NCBI RefSeq assembly: GCF_017808105.1
Contig: NZ_JADBHF010000001.1
Span: 248,001-312,000 of the forward strand
Direction: 5' to 3'
From: Brevibacterium renqingii
GTDB taxonomy: Bacteria; Actinomycetota; Actinomycetes; Actinomycetales; Brevibacteriaceae
DNA: 64,000 nucleotides
The translations under genes and the position numbers were made by a program. Below, piece after piece: positions 26,127-34,975 of this stretch. How positions within the stretch are numbered: position 1 is the first letter of the stretch; the number at the start of each line of letters is the position of its first letter. The notes under the pieces were generated by a model. That model was not told the origin of the DNA and did no database searches. It saw only the letters and a program-made list of their open reading frames with translations.

Positions 26127-26183
26127 ACGGGCATCATCCGAAGGTGACCACTTCTCGACGGGCACAGCCCTCAGCACCACCTC

Positions 26184-27395
26184 TCAGCGCACAGCGAACC
26201 TCCGGGCCGCGACGAGGCCGAGCACGGAGACGGCGGCCACCGCGACGGCGAAGATCGTCGTCGCCTCGGCCAGACCCACCTCGGCGGCGAGGAAGCCGAC
26301 GCCGATCGCGGGCACGGACATGAACACATAGGAGAGGATGAAGTACGAGGTCGTCGCCTCGGTGCGTCGATCCGGCTCGGTCGCCGAGGTGATCGCCCGC
26401 ATCCCGGTCATGAACACGAGCCCCTGACCGGCTCCTGCCAGCAGCGCCGAGCCTATGAGGACCGCCAGGGAGCTCAGCGTCAGCGCGAGCACGAGGGCGC
26501 CCATGCTCACGATCATCGTCAGAGTGCCGCCGATGATGAGGCGACGATCGCTCAGCCCGCGCAGGAGCAGCTGCGCGGTCGCCGAGGCTCCGAAGAGGAG
26601 GAAGACGACGGTGCCGGTGATCGCAGTCGAGGTGATCTGCAGGGTCTGACCGATGAAGCTCGGCGCGATCGCCGAATACAGCCCGCACACGGCGAAGCCC
26701 GTGATCGCTCCCGGAGCGGCCGCCAGGAACATCCGCCTCGATTCTGACGGGATCCCCGGCAGCTGCAGGCGCACGGCGGCGGGGTTCGCGCGAGTGCGGT
26801 CACGGATGAGGGCCAGGGCGAATCCGGCGACGATGAGCATGATCGCGTTGACGAGGAAGGGCGTGAACAGGGGACCGGAGGCGAACCGGGCGAGGAGGCC
26901 GGACATGAGGATGCCCAGCCCGAGCCCACCCATGTTCGCGGCCGTCGCCAGGGAACCGGCCAGCCGTTCGCGTCCGGACGGGGCGTTCTCGAGCACGGTG
27001 ACGGTGGCCGTGGAGGTGAAGATCCCCGCGGCCAGACCCGACAGGACGCGCCCGACGAGCAGCAGGCCCACGTTCGCACCGATGAGGAACAGCACCGCCG
27101 AGGCGATCGAGAAGACCACTCCGACCGCGAGGACCGGTCGGCGGCCGAGCCCGTCGGAGAGGCGACCGAAGAGCACGAGTGCGGCGATGACGCCGAGCGC
27201 GTAGATCGCGAAGAGCTGCGTGGTGAACGCGGTGCCGAAGTCGAACCGGCCCGCGTAGAGGGGGTAGAGAGGCGTGGGCAGAGTCGTGCCCATCATGACG
27301 ACGGTGAACACATACGCCGAGGCGGCCAGGCCCCACCCGGAATTCGCGCGGGGTCTCGCGGGCTGCCGATCGTCCGGCGCCGTTTCCTCGGGCAC
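26184..27395 (-). CDS. MFS exporter
   Basis: Major-facilitator drug/metabolite exporter of about 403 residues with 12 predicted helices. The first helix begins GWGLAASAYVFTVVMMGTTLPTPLYPLYA, a common opening for actinobacterial efflux proteins. Motif A appears as FGRLSDGLGRRPVLAVG between helices 2 and 3, and helix 5 holds GSLATAANMGGLGLG (motif C region). The GTG at 27395 is chosen because upstream sequence is a 27-bp tandem repeat that would encode low-complexity residues. The cargo is unknown. Confidence 0.85.
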   Translation of the reverse strand: MPEETAPDDRQPARPRANSGWGLAASAYVFTVVMMGTTLPTPLYPLYAGRFDFGTAFTTQLFAIYALGVIAALVLFGRLSDGLGRRPVLAVGVVFSIASAVLFLIGANVGLLLVGRVLSGLAAGIFTSTATVTVLENAPSGRERLAGSLATAANMGGLGLGILMSGLLARFASGPLFTPFLVNAIMLIVAGFALALIRDRTRANPAAVRLQLPGIPSESRRMFLAAAPGAITGFAVCGLYSAIAPSFIGQTLQITSTAITGTVVFLLFGASATAQLLLRGLSDRRLIIGGTLTMIVSMGALVLALTLSSLAVLIGSALLAGAGQGLVFMTGMRAITSATEPDRRTEATTSYFILSYVFMSVPAIGVGFLAAEVGLAEATTIFAVAVAAVSVLGLVAARRFAVR

Positions 27396-27403
27396 TGCTC
27401 CAC

Positions 27404-27457
27404 CGCCTTCCTCTCTGGGACCTGCGCACCCGCCTTCCTCTCTGGGACCTGCGCACC
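27404..27457. repeat. 27-bp tandem repeat, two exact copies
   Basis: Exact 27-bp copies at 27404-27430 and 27431-27457 (each beginning CGCCTTCCTCTCTGGGACC) lie just before the chosen GTG start of the MFS gene. Copy number could alter its 5' region. Confidence 0.9.
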
Positions 27458-27570
27458 CGCCGAGGCGGCTGCGCAGCGAGCCGTGAGCGATTGTACGCTG
27501 GAACCCGGGCACCCATGCCCTGATATCGGCATGATGGATTGCGCGCACCCGCGAGAAGGAGCAGATTCCG

Positions 27571-28026
27571 ATGGAGACGAGACCGAACGGCCCCGAGACG
27601 GCTGGAGCAACCGCGCACCCGAGCCGGCGCCGTGTGATGAGGACCGCGGGCGCCGCCGGGACGGTGGCGGTCATCGGTTCCTCGGTGGCGTTCACCTCGG
27701 CGTGCTCCTCGGACGAGGAGGAGTCGGCCCCCACGAAGGACGCGAACCTTCCGTCCTCCGATGTGCCCGTCGGATCGGGCACGGTCATCGAGGACACCTA
27801 TGTCGTGACTCAGCCGAAGGAGGGGGAGTTCTTCGCCTTCTCCTCCGTGTGCACTCACCAGGGCTGCCAGGTCAAGAGGGTCACCGAGGAGGCCATCATC
27901 TGCCCCTGCCATTCCTCGAACTTCTCGGTCACCACCGGCGAGGTGCTGTCCGGTCCGGCCGAGGAACCGCTCCCGCAGTACGAAGTCACCGAGGCGGACG
28001 GGACCCTGACGATCAAGGGCAAGTGA
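27571..28026 (+). CDS. Rieske [2Fe-2S] protein with Tat signal
   Basis: Exported iron-sulfur protein of 151 residues. The N-terminus holds a twin-arginine motif, SRRRVMRTAG, a hydrophobic stretch and FTSAC (Cys45), which looks like a lipobox, so the folded protein is probably lipid-anchored outside the membrane. The Rieske cluster ligands are Cys94 and His96 (CTHQGC) and Cys111 and His114 (CPCHSS); Cys99 and Cys113 can form the usual disulfide. It is a minimal stand-alone Rieske domain with no cytochrome bc genes nearby. An AAGGAG precedes the ATG. The electron partner is unknown. Confidence 0.93.
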   Translation: METRPNGPETAGATAHPSRRRVMRTAGAAGTVAVIGSSVAFTSACSSDEEESAPTKDANLPSSDVPVGSGTVIEDTYVVTQPKEGEFFAFSSVCTHQGCQVKRVTEEAIICPCHSSNFSVTTGEVLSGPAEEPLPQYEVTEADGTLTIKGK

Positions 28027-28139
28027 GGCGTCCGCCGCCGTCGGCGAACTCTCTCGTCCTCGGCGCACCAGGACCGGTCGGCCCAGACCGTCGCTCGCGG
28101 AGCGGTGGGGGCTGTCCGGACAGACTCAGGCGGGACACC

Positions 28140-28145
28140 TAGACT
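28140..28145 (+). promoter_or_regulatory. -10 box TAGACT, leaderless start of DUF308 gene
   Basis: TAGACT ends 6 nt before the GTG at 28152. A perfect 12-bp palindrome, CTGTCCGGACAG, lies upstream at 28112-28123 and may be an operator or part of the Rieske gene's terminator. Confidence 0.55.
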
Positions 28146-28151
28146 GGTGTC

Positions 28152-28889
28152 GTGATGAGTACCGAAGAACCGCGCACCGAATCCACGTCTCAGCGTTCCG
28201 AGCCGTCCCCGCAGGCCGTCGCCGCGGCGAAACGGCTCGGTGCGCCCATGATCGTCCGCGGAGTCCTCGGCGTCGCCTTCGGGATCGTGACCGTCTTCTG
28301 GCCGCGCGACGCCGTCAACCCCGCGCAGCTGAGCCTGCCGACCGATGTCGTCGACCATCTCGCGATCGGATACCTCATCCTCTTCGCCCTGGTCCTCGTC
28401 TTCCAGGCTGTGCGTTCACCGCTGAATGTGCGCACTGCGGTCTACGGACAGGCCGTCATCGCGGTCCCGGCCATCGTCTTCCTCTTCCTCGCCGACCAGC
28501 CCGCCGAACTGCGTGCGGCACTGAGCATCTGGGCCCTGCTCCACGGCGTCCTCGAGCTCTGGAGCTGGCGCCAGCTGAAATCTCAGCCCATGGCCTCGGA
28601 CTTCCTCATCGCCGCGGGAGTCCACGTGCTGCTGGGCATCATCCTCGTCTTCGGCGACGGCATGGAGGCCCTGTCGATCCTCGGCTTCACCGGCGCCGCG
28701 ACTCTCATCGCCGGCGTGATCCTCATCATCGGCGGCTACTCCCGCCTGAGCAAGGCGCGCCAGCTGGCTCAGCGCGGCGAACTGCCGGAGCCGATCGATC
28801 CCGACGCAGCGAACCCCGCCGAGGCGACCGACCGGTCCGCCGATGCCACCGATGGCCCTGACGAAACCGCGCCGAAGAAAGAGCCCTGA
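28152..28889 (+). CDS. DUF308/HdeD-like membrane protein
   Basis: Membrane protein of 245 residues with six helices between about residues 28 and 200, in the paired-helix pattern of DUF308 (HdeD family). The segments MIVRGVLGVAFGIVTVFWP and the matching FLIAAGVHVLLGIILVFGD are the internal repeats. A low-complexity acidic tail rich in Ala, Asp and Thr ends the protein. The GTG at 28152 fits the leaderless -10 spacing better than the ATG that follows it. The OtsB-GH15 fusion gene starts 44 bp downstream on the same strand. Function is unknown; HdeD is linked to acid stress in enterobacteria. Confidence 0.85.
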   Translation: MMSTEEPRTESTSQRSEPSPQAVAAAKRLGAPMIVRGVLGVAFGIVTVFWPRDAVNPAQLSLPTDVVDHLAIGYLILFALVLVFQAVRSPLNVRTAVYGQAVIAVPAIVFLFLADQPAELRAALSIWALLHGVLELWSWRQLKSQPMASDFLIAAGVHVLLGIILVFGDGMEALSILGFTGAATLIAGVILIIGGYSRLSKARQLAQRGELPEPIDPDAANPAEATDRSADATDGPDETAPKKEP

Positions 28890-28933
28890 GGGGCACCTGA
28901 GGCACTCAAGCCACTCAAGACACCCGAGGTGAG

Positions 28934-31579
28934 ATGAGCACTGTCGAGCACGAGAGCGTGACCGAGTCCCGATTGGCCTCCATCGCCGCTTCGGTGAGGT
29001 CCTCCGAACTGCTGGGCGACCTCGCCGAAGCCAGTCGCGAACTCGACCCGGCGCTGTTCCGGCGCCTGTTCGAGCTCTCCCGTTCCCCGTCCCTGCTGGT
29101 GGCCACCGATTACGACGGCACGATCGCGCCGATCGTCGAAATGCCGGGCGAGGCCTTTCCGCTGGAGAGCTCGGTGGATTCGATGCGCGCGCTCGCCCTG
29201 CTGCCGGCGACCTCGACCGGCGTGATCTCCGGGCGCAGCCTCCGCGACCTCGCGGCGATGTCGAGGCTGCCTCGCGAGGTCCACCTCTTCGGTTCCCACG
29301 GCGGCGAGACGGACACCTTCACCATCAACGCCCTCGACGAGGCGCAGCGGGCGACCCTGGCGGCCTTCCGTGCCGAGCTCACCCGCGTCCTGCCCGACGA
29401 GATCATCGAACACAAGACCACCGGCGCGGCCGTCCACCTGCGCGGACTGGACGAGACCGAACGTCTCCGCATCGAATCGGCCGTCGCGGAACTCGCCGCC
29501 GCTCACCCGATCCACCCGACTCGAGGCAAGCAGGTCATCGACCTCTCCGTCGTGCCCTCGTCGAAGGCCGAAGCACTCACTCGGCTGCGGGCCCAGACGG
29601 ACGTGGAATCCGTCGTGTTCATCGGCGATGACACCGCGGATGAATTCGCGCTCGAGACCCTGGGCGAGAACGACCTCGGGCTCAAGGTCGGCCACGAGTC
29701 CGCAGCCACCCACGCGGACTTCCGTCTGCGCTCGCCCGACGAGGTCTCCGTGGTCCTCGGGGCGCTGTTCGAGCTGCGCAAATCCTGGCTCTTCGGCCGT
29801 CGGGCCACTCCGATCCAGCGGCACAGTCTGCTGGGCAACGGGCAGTCGACCGCGCTCGTCGATCCGTCCGGAAGCATCTGCTGGATGCCGCACCCCCTGC
29901 CCCACTCGGCCTCGATGTTCTCCGAGATCCTCGGTTCGGAGACGGCCGGCTTCTTCGCCGTCGCCCCCGCCTCGGGAGCGGCGCCCCTGACCCAGCGCTA
30001 CATCGGCAATTCGACCCTGCTCGAGACGCGGTGGGCGGGCCTGAACTGCATCGACTACCTCGCTCCGGTCGACGGGTACAGCGATGACACGATCGTCGTG
30101 CGCGTGCTCACCGGAGACGTGCCCGCCCGGATCCGCTTCGCGCCTCGCCTCGACTATGCGACGGTGCCCACGCGCATGGCCAGGACCGACGAGGGCGTGC
30201 AGGTCCTCGGCACCTCGGAGCCGATCGAACTCTACGGTCCCGGGATCGACTTCGAACTCGTCGAGACCGGTGACTCCCACACCGCCGAGGCGACCGTCGT
30301 GCCCTCGCAGCAGCCCGAAGGCAGGGTCGTGCTCGTCCTCGCCTGCGGAACGGGCACCGGCGATGCCGGCTTCATGGCCACCGGGGGAGAGCACTATGTG
30401 CGCGAGCGTGCCCTGAACTTCTGGACCAACTGGGTCGATACGCTCACCCTGCCGGCACATCACCGCGAGGAGGTCATCCGTTCGGCGATCACCCTGCGCG
30501 CGCTGTGCCACGAACCGACCGGGGGAGTGCTCGCCGCACCCACGACCTCTCTGCCCGAGGGCATCGGCGGCGTCCGCAACTGGGACTACCGCTACACCTG
30601 GCTGCGCGATGGTTCGATGACCGTGCGCGCTCTCCTCGCCCTCGGATCGACCGGCGAGGCCGAGGGCTTCCTGACCTGGCTGTCAGGGGTGCTGGCCCGC
30701 ACGGTCTCGCCCGAACAGCTCCACCCGCTCTACGCCGTGGACGGATCGGCGCTGACCACCGAGGCGGTGCTGGCCCACCTGCCCGGATACGCCGGGTCCC
30801 GGCCGGTGCGCGTGGGCAACGCCGCCGAGCATCAGGTGCAGCTGGACGTGTTCGGCCCGGTCACGGAGCTGCTCGACGAACTCAGCGACCACCTCGGCGA
30901 GCTCCCCGAGAACTACTGGCTGCTCACCTGTCAGATGGTCGAGGCCGTGAGCAAACGGTGGTTCGAACCCGATCACGGCATCTGGGAGGCCAGGCGGCCG
31001 CCCAAGCACAATATCTACACGCGAGTGATGTGTTGGGTGACGGTCGACCGGGCCCTGCGGATCGCGCACCGTTTCGGTCGGGAACCGCGCGGTGCGTGGC
31101 GGCAGCTGCGCGAGGAGATCGCCCAGGACGTGCTCACCTACGGCTTCAACGAGGAAGTCGGCGCCTTCACCGTCGCCTACGGCGAGACGGACCTCGATTC
31201 GGCTGCTCTGTTCGTCGGGCTCTCGGGTCTGCTGGAGGCCGACGATCCGCGCTTCGTGTCCACGGTCGACGCGATCGAGAGGGAGCTGCGGGTCGGGCCC
31301 ACGGTCTTCCGCTACCGCTACGACGACGGGATGCCGGGGCTGGAGGGCGGATTCCACATCTGCACGACGTGGCTCATCGAGGCCTTCATCAAGGTCGGCC
31401 GCATCGATGACGCCTGGGATCTGTTCCGTCAGGTGAACAACCTGCTCGGCCCGACCGGGCTGCTGTCGGAGGAGTACGATCCCGTCGCCGAGGAGCACCT
31501 GGGCAACCACCCCCAGGCGTACTCCCACCTCGGCTACATCCGGGTCGCGCAGCTGCTCGACGAGCATCGTCCGAGCTGA
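28934..31579 (+). CDS. Trehalose-6-phosphate phosphatase fused to GH15 glycoside hydrolase
   Basis: Two-enzyme fusion of 881 residues. Residues about 50-280 form an OtsB-like HAD phosphatase: nucleophile motif VATDYDGTIAPI, GVISGRSLRDL, and the acidic metal motif FIGDDTADEFALE. Residues about 290-875 are a GH15 (alpha,alpha)6-barrel of the glucoamylase/trehalase type, with GVRNWDYRYTWLRDGSMTVRALL as the substrate-binding centre and FRYRYDDGMPGLEGGFHICTTWLIE near the end. If the second half is a trehalase, the protein could take trehalose-6-phosphate to glucose in one chain. GAGGTGAG lies next to the ATG. GH15 specificity cannot be read with certainty. Confidence 0.92.
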   Translation: MSTVEHESVTESRLASIAASVRSSELLGDLAEASRELDPALFRRLFELSRSPSLLVATDYDGTIAPIVEMPGEAFPLESSVDSMRALALLPATSTGVISGRSLRDLAAMSRLPREVHLFGSHGGETDTFTINALDEAQRATLAAFRAELTRVLPDEIIEHKTTGAAVHLRGLDETERLRIESAVAELAAAHPIHPTRGKQVIDLSVVPSSKAEALTRLRAQTDVESVVFIGDDTADEFALETLGENDLGLKVGHESAATHADFRLRSPDEVSVVLGALFELRKSWLFGRRATPIQRHSLLGNGQSTALVDPSGSICWMPHPLPHSASMFSEILGSETAGFFAVAPASGAAPLTQRYIGNSTLLETRWAGLNCIDYLAPVDGYSDDTIVVRVLTGDVPARIRFAPRLDYATVPTRMARTDEGVQVLGTSEPIELYGPGIDFELVETGDSHTAEATVVPSQQPEGRVVLVLACGTGTGDAGFMATGGEHYVRERALNFWTNWVDTLTLPAHHREEVIRSAITLRALCHEPTGGVLAAPTTSLPEGIGGVRNWDYRYTWLRDGSMTVRALLALGSTGEAEGFLTWLSGVLARTVSPEQLHPLYAVDGSALTTEAVLAHLPGYAGSRPVRVGNAAEHQVQLDVFGPVTELLDELSDHLGELPENYWLLTCQMVEAVSKRWFEPDHGIWEARRPPKHNIYTRVMCWVTVDRALRIAHRFGREPRGAWRQLREEIAQDVLTYGFNEEVGAFTVAYGETDLDSAALFVGLSGLLEADDPRFVSTVDAIERELRVGPTVFRYRYDDGMPGLEGGFHICTTWLIEAFIKVGRIDDAWDLFRQVNNLLGPTGLLSEEYDPVAEEHLGNHPQAYSHLGYIRVAQLLDEHRPS

Positions 31580-31589
31580 GTACGGCATA

Positions 31590-31635
31590 GAGAAACGGGT
31601 CGCGCGTCGAAACACGTGGGACGCATGCGTTTCTC
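31590..31635. terminator. Hairpin between convergent OtsB-GH15 and MaoC genes
   Basis: GAGAAACG (31590-31597) pairs with CGTTTCTC (31628-31635), 11 bp past the fusion gene's stop. Further partly paired GTCGAAA/TTTCGAC arms and a GCAGCCCGT direct repeat follow to about 31672, so the region is highly structured. Confidence 0.5.
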
Positions 31636-31691
31636 GATATGCAGCCCGTCTTTCGACACGCAGCCCGTGTCTCGGCGGGAGCGTCGCAGTC

Positions 31692-32144
31692 TCACTCGAC
31701 GAGGAGGGTGACCACCTCGGCGATGCATGCGGGGCGTCCCTGGCCGTCGATCTCGATCGTGTGAGCGAGGATGACCTGCGTGCCCTTCTCGCCGCGGATG
31801 ACGTCCTTGACCTCGATCTTCCCGCGCAGGCGCGAGCCGACGACGACGGGCTGGAGGAAGCGGACCTTGTTGAGGCCGTAGTTGACGCGGATGGACACGC
31901 CTTCGATGCTGAAGACCTCTGAGGAGAACTTCGGGATGAGCGAGAGGGTGAAGAAGCCGTGGACGATGGTCGCGCCATAAGGGCCCTCGGCCGCGCGGGC
32001 TTCGTCGACGTGGATCCACTGGTGGTCGGCGGTGACATCGGCGAAGATGTTGATGGCGTCCTGGTCGATCGTCGTCCACTCGGAGACGCCGAGCTCCTGA
32101 CCGATGAGCGATTCGATCTCGTCGATGCCGTTGATGGTGCGCAT
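31692..32144 (-). CDS. MaoC-family (R)-hydratase
   Basis: Hot-dog fold enoyl-CoA hydratase/dehydratase of 150 residues, similar to mycobacterial Rv0130-type enzymes. The hydratase-2 signature is visible in FADVTADHQWIHVDEARA and GATIVHGFFTLSL, holding the catalytic Asp and His. AGGAGG lies 7 nt before the ATG at 32144. It stands alone between a convergent trehalose-metabolism gene and the carboxypeptidase gene. It probably acts on acyl-CoAs in fatty-acid metabolism; chain length is unknown. In the 222 bp upstream I see only an unassigned dyad at 32227-32242. Confidence 0.92.
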   Translation of the reverse strand: MRTINGIDEIESLIGQELGVSEWTTIDQDAINIFADVTADHQWIHVDEARAAEGPYGATIVHGFFTLSLIPKFSSEVFSIEGVSIRVNYGLNKVRFLQPVVVGSRLRGKIEVKDVIRGEKGTQVILAHTIEIDGQGRPACIAEVVTLLVE

Positions 32145-32226
32145 ATGAGGTCCTCCTTGACTGAGCGGACATTCGATTGAAAAGCGTCCTCTCAGGCATC
32201 ATACGCGGGCGACCAGCAGGGGCCGC

Positions 32227-32242
32227 CAGTCCGTCCGGACTG
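32227..32242. terminator. Short dyad in the MaoC-carboxypeptidase gap
   Basis: CAGTCCG and CGGACTG form a near-continuous inverted repeat about 125 bp past the carboxypeptidase stop on the minus strand. It could be a terminator. The rest of 32145-32366 shows no gene. Confidence 0.35.
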
Positions 32243-32366
32243 CGAGTCGCAGATGTGCCTCCGCCCCGCCTCTCTCGCCGAGGTGGCTGGACCGTCCCGA
32301 CGGCTGCGGCGACTTCGAACCCGCGTCCGCCCGGGTCCCTTCAGGCTGCCCGCAGGCTGTCGCGGA

Positions 32367-33470
32367 TCAGTTGCCCTTGATCGAGCTCCGAGCGGGCGTG
32401 TACTCCCAGTGCCAGGGCTCGTACATGCTCGACTTCGCCCAGTCGGGATTCTCCCAGCCGTATTCGGCGCCGTGCTCGACGAGCCAGCTCCAGGCTCCGG
32501 ACTTCGCTTCGACGCCGCCGCCGAGGTCGAGGGCGATGCCCCAGCCGTGCAGCGAGGTGCCCGGCTTGGCGGCCAGTCCCGGCTTGCGACCGGCGACCGA
32601 GACCTGCCCGGCCATGTCACGGTAGGAGTCGGTGATCTCGAGCTCCTTGCCCGTGTCCTTCTTGTACGCGGCGTTCATCTTCGCGAAGGAGACCGCGGCA
32701 TCGGCACGCAGACGGTGATCTTCCTTGCCGAGGTCGCACAGCCATTCCTCGGGCAGCTCGCCGTTCCCGGCGGACCGGTCGAAGTTCTGCTTCGCATCGC
32801 AGCCGGGCAGCGCGCTCTTCTCGATGGCGCGGGACGCGGCTTCGACGTTCTTCTGCTTCGCGCTCGGGGCACCGATCTCGATCGACGACTTCCCCTTCGT
32901 CTCCGGCACGTCGGCGCTGACTTTTTCCGGGCTGATCGCCGCGGGCTCACCGGCGGCGTTCGGATCGGTCTTGACCTCGGCCCCGCCGAGGTTGTTGACG
33001 AGCATGGTCACCGCAGTTGCGGCTCCGGCCACGGAGACCGCGGCCAGTGTCGAGGCGGTTCGCAGCTTCCTCTTGCGCACGCTCTTCAGAAGAGTGCCGT
33101 CGGAGCCGCGGCGTTCGGCGATGCCGGCGCTGACGCGGCGCGGCGACTGGCCGGCAGTGGAGCCGAACGCGGAAGCCGACCGTGCTTCGGCGCTCTCGCG
33201 GGCCATCGCGGCCCGGCGCGGGGAGACTCCTGCAGCCTGCGCTTCGGCGGCTATCGCTGCCCGCCTGGTCGGCAGAGGGGCGGAGGCAGAAGACTGATGG
33301 GAGGCCGGTGAATCGGCCGGTTCAACCGTCGCCGACGCGGTCGGTGCCGAGGCTTCTGCGGCGGAAGCGCTGCGCTTGGGCGCGCGTCCGCGGGTGAAGG
33401 GGGCCGACCGCCGCCGGTGCAGATCCCGTCGACGCACGGGTGTCTCTGTGGTCGAGGATGGCTCTGACAT
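32367..33470 (-). CDS. Membrane-anchored D,D-carboxypeptidase (VanY family)
   Basis: Zinc peptidase that trims D-Ala from peptidoglycan stem peptides, 367 residues. A disordered, Ala/Ser/Arg-rich cytoplasmic N-terminus (about 130 residues) leads to one membrane helix near 135-158. The extracytoplasmic VanY domain holds the zinc motifs TSLHGWGIALDLGG (His and Asp) and PWHWEY (second His with catalytic Glu). A well-spaced promoter stands at 33541-33569. The gene lies directly downstream of a Cse-like envelope-sensing operon on the same strand, which makes it a good candidate target of that regulator. Confidence 0.9.
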   Translation of the reverse strand: MSEPSSTTETPVRRRDLHRRRSAPFTRGRAPKRSASAAEASAPTASATVEPADSPASHQSSASAPLPTRRAAIAAEAQAAGVSPRRAAMARESAEARSASAFGSTAGQSPRRVSAGIAERRGSDGTLLKSVRKRKLRTASTLAAVSVAGAATAVTMLVNNLGGAEVKTDPNAAGEPAAISPEKVSADVPETKGKSSIEIGAPSAKQKNVEAASRAIEKSALPGCDAKQNFDRSAGNGELPEEWLCDLGKEDHRLRADAAVSFAKMNAAYKKDTGKELEITDSYRDMAGQVSVAGRKPGLAAKPGTSLHGWGIALDLGGGVEAKSGAWSWLVEHGAEYGWENPDWAKSSMYEPWHWEYTPARSSIKGN

Positions 33471-33540
33471 AACTCTCCGTGTTTCGCTGACTTGTCGAAG
33501 GCTGTCGGCCTCTCCGACCGCTTCAACACAACATCACAAA

Positions 33541-33569
33541 AGTGTAACGGCCATATATAGAAACTGTCA
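33541..33569 (-). promoter_or_regulatory. Promoter of the VanY-like gene
   Basis: On the minus strand TGACAG (33569-33564) and TACACT (33546-33541) are separated by 17 bp, in an AT-rich patch unusual for this DNA. The predicted transcript carries a leader of about 65 nt. The 214-bp gap holds no other gene. Confidence 0.6.
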
Positions 33570-33684
33570 TATTTAAGTGACGAGTCGCACGATTTCTACG
33601 GAATCCGTTCGGGCGTGAAGGGGCAGCGAAACGAAGTCGCTCCTGGTCAGCGCCCTTTCATGGCGGGGAGCCGGCTCGGCCAGG

Positions 33685-34971
33685 CTACCCGCTCTTGCTG
33701 TCGATGTATTGTCTCAGCGCGCGATCCTGGGCCTCTTCGCTGGGGAAGATCACCTCGGTGCGGGCGCCGCCCGTGACCGAATCGTTGCTGAAGATGAGCT
33801 TGATGCCCAGCAGGCGGGCCTGGCCCTGAGCGATGACGAGGCCGAGTCCCATTCCGCCGCCGCCCGCGGAGACGAAGCGGGTCGGTCCGGTGTTGACGAT
33901 GTCGGGCGGGTAGCCGGGGCCCGAATCGGTGATGATGATGCTGCGGGTGCTCGTCTCCAGGCGGATCGGGTCGCCGCCGTGTTTGATGGCGTTGACGAGC
34001 AGGTTCGAGATGATGCGCTCGAAACGGCGCACATCGGTGACCAGCGTCGAGTTCAGGGCCGACAGCTGCGTGTCGATCGTATGTCCGGCCAGAGCTCCGG
34101 AGGCCTCCATGGTGCCCAGCAGCGAACGGATCGCCTGATCGACGTCGACTCGGGAGAATTCGGGATTCGCTCGGCCGGCATCGAGGCGGGAGACCTCGAG
34201 GAGGTCCTCGACGAGGATCTGCATGCGCTGCACCCGGTCCTTGACGAGCTCGGCCGGCCGGGAGTCCTCCTCGAGCAGGTTCGCCGCGTTGACCAGCCCG
34301 GTCAGCGGGGTCCGCATCTCGTGGGCGAGATCGGCGGTGAAGCGCTGCTCGGAGTCGATGCGCTCGGTCAGTCGGGCGACCGCGGTGTCCACGGCCGTGG
34401 CGAAGGCCCAGACCTCCTGATCGGATTCGTCGATGACGTCGGCGATGCGGGTGCTCGTGTCCCCGCCGGCGATCTTCCGGGCGGCCTGCGCGCCGAGGGT
34501 GAGGCGGCGGGAGATCCGTCCGGCCACGATGGAGCCGACGCCGCCGACGACGAGGGCGGACCCGATCATGCCCACCAGCAGGGCTTGGTCGATGCGGCCG
34601 ATGAGCTCCTGACTGTCCTTCGTCGAGGCGCGAACGGAGATCACCTCGGTGTAGGTGCCGACCTCGATCGGGGCCGCGGCCCAGACGATCTCCTCACCGT
34701 CGACCTCGGAGCGGATCGTCACGCTCTGGCCCTTGAGCGCCGCGCTGCGGGCGTCCTTGGGAAGCTGCGGATCATCGATGCGGGCGTTGAGGGTGAGCAC
34801 CCCCGTCTCGGAGAAGATGGCGGTCGCGTTCGTCAGCTGCTCGGTCACCGTCGAGCGCATCCGGTCGTCCTCGGCGCGGGCCGCGGACTGGCGGAGCACG
34901 ATCGAGCAGGAGAGGACGGCGATGATCACCGAGGCGACGATGAGCAGAGAGATCTTCCAGCGCAGCGACAT
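33685..34971 (-). CDS. Sensor histidine kinase, CseC-like
   Basis: Membrane kinase of 428 residues. A first helix at about 6-26 and a second near 130-155 bracket an extracytoplasmic domain of about 100 residues. A HAMP segment (GRISRRLTLGAQAARKIAGGD) follows. The H box is RFTADLAHEMRTPL, and the ATPase domain has N box NLLVNAIKHGG and G boxes DSGPGYP and GMGLGLVIAQG. It begins 4 bp after the OmpR-type regulator gene. Lipoprotein, regulator and kinase together have the order of Streptomyces cseA-cseB-cseC, which senses cell-wall damage; homology is inferred from layout and family only. Confidence 0.9.
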   Translation of the reverse strand: MSLRWKISLLIVASVIIAVLSCSIVLRQSAARAEDDRMRSTVTEQLTNATAIFSETGVLTLNARIDDPQLPKDARSAALKGQSVTIRSEVDGEEIVWAAAPIEVGTYTEVISVRASTKDSQELIGRIDQALLVGMIGSALVVGGVGSIVAGRISRRLTLGAQAARKIAGGDTSTRIADVIDESDQEVWAFATAVDTAVARLTERIDSEQRFTADLAHEMRTPLTGLVNAANLLEEDSRPAELVKDRVQRMQILVEDLLEVSRLDAGRANPEFSRVDVDQAIRSLLGTMEASGALAGHTIDTQLSALNSTLVTDVRRFERIISNLLVNAIKHGGDPIRLETSTRSIIITDSGPGYPPDIVNTGPTRFVSAGGGGMGLGLVIAQGQARLLGIKLIFSNDSVTGGARTEVIFPSEEAQDRALRQYIDSKSG

Positions 34972-34975
34972 GCGT

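Noticed and set aside
28769..30511. Long open frame antisense to the OtsB-GH15 fusion
   Set aside because: It mirrors a well-conserved two-domain enzyme and is rich in Arg/Gly/Asp, as expected of a shadow frame.
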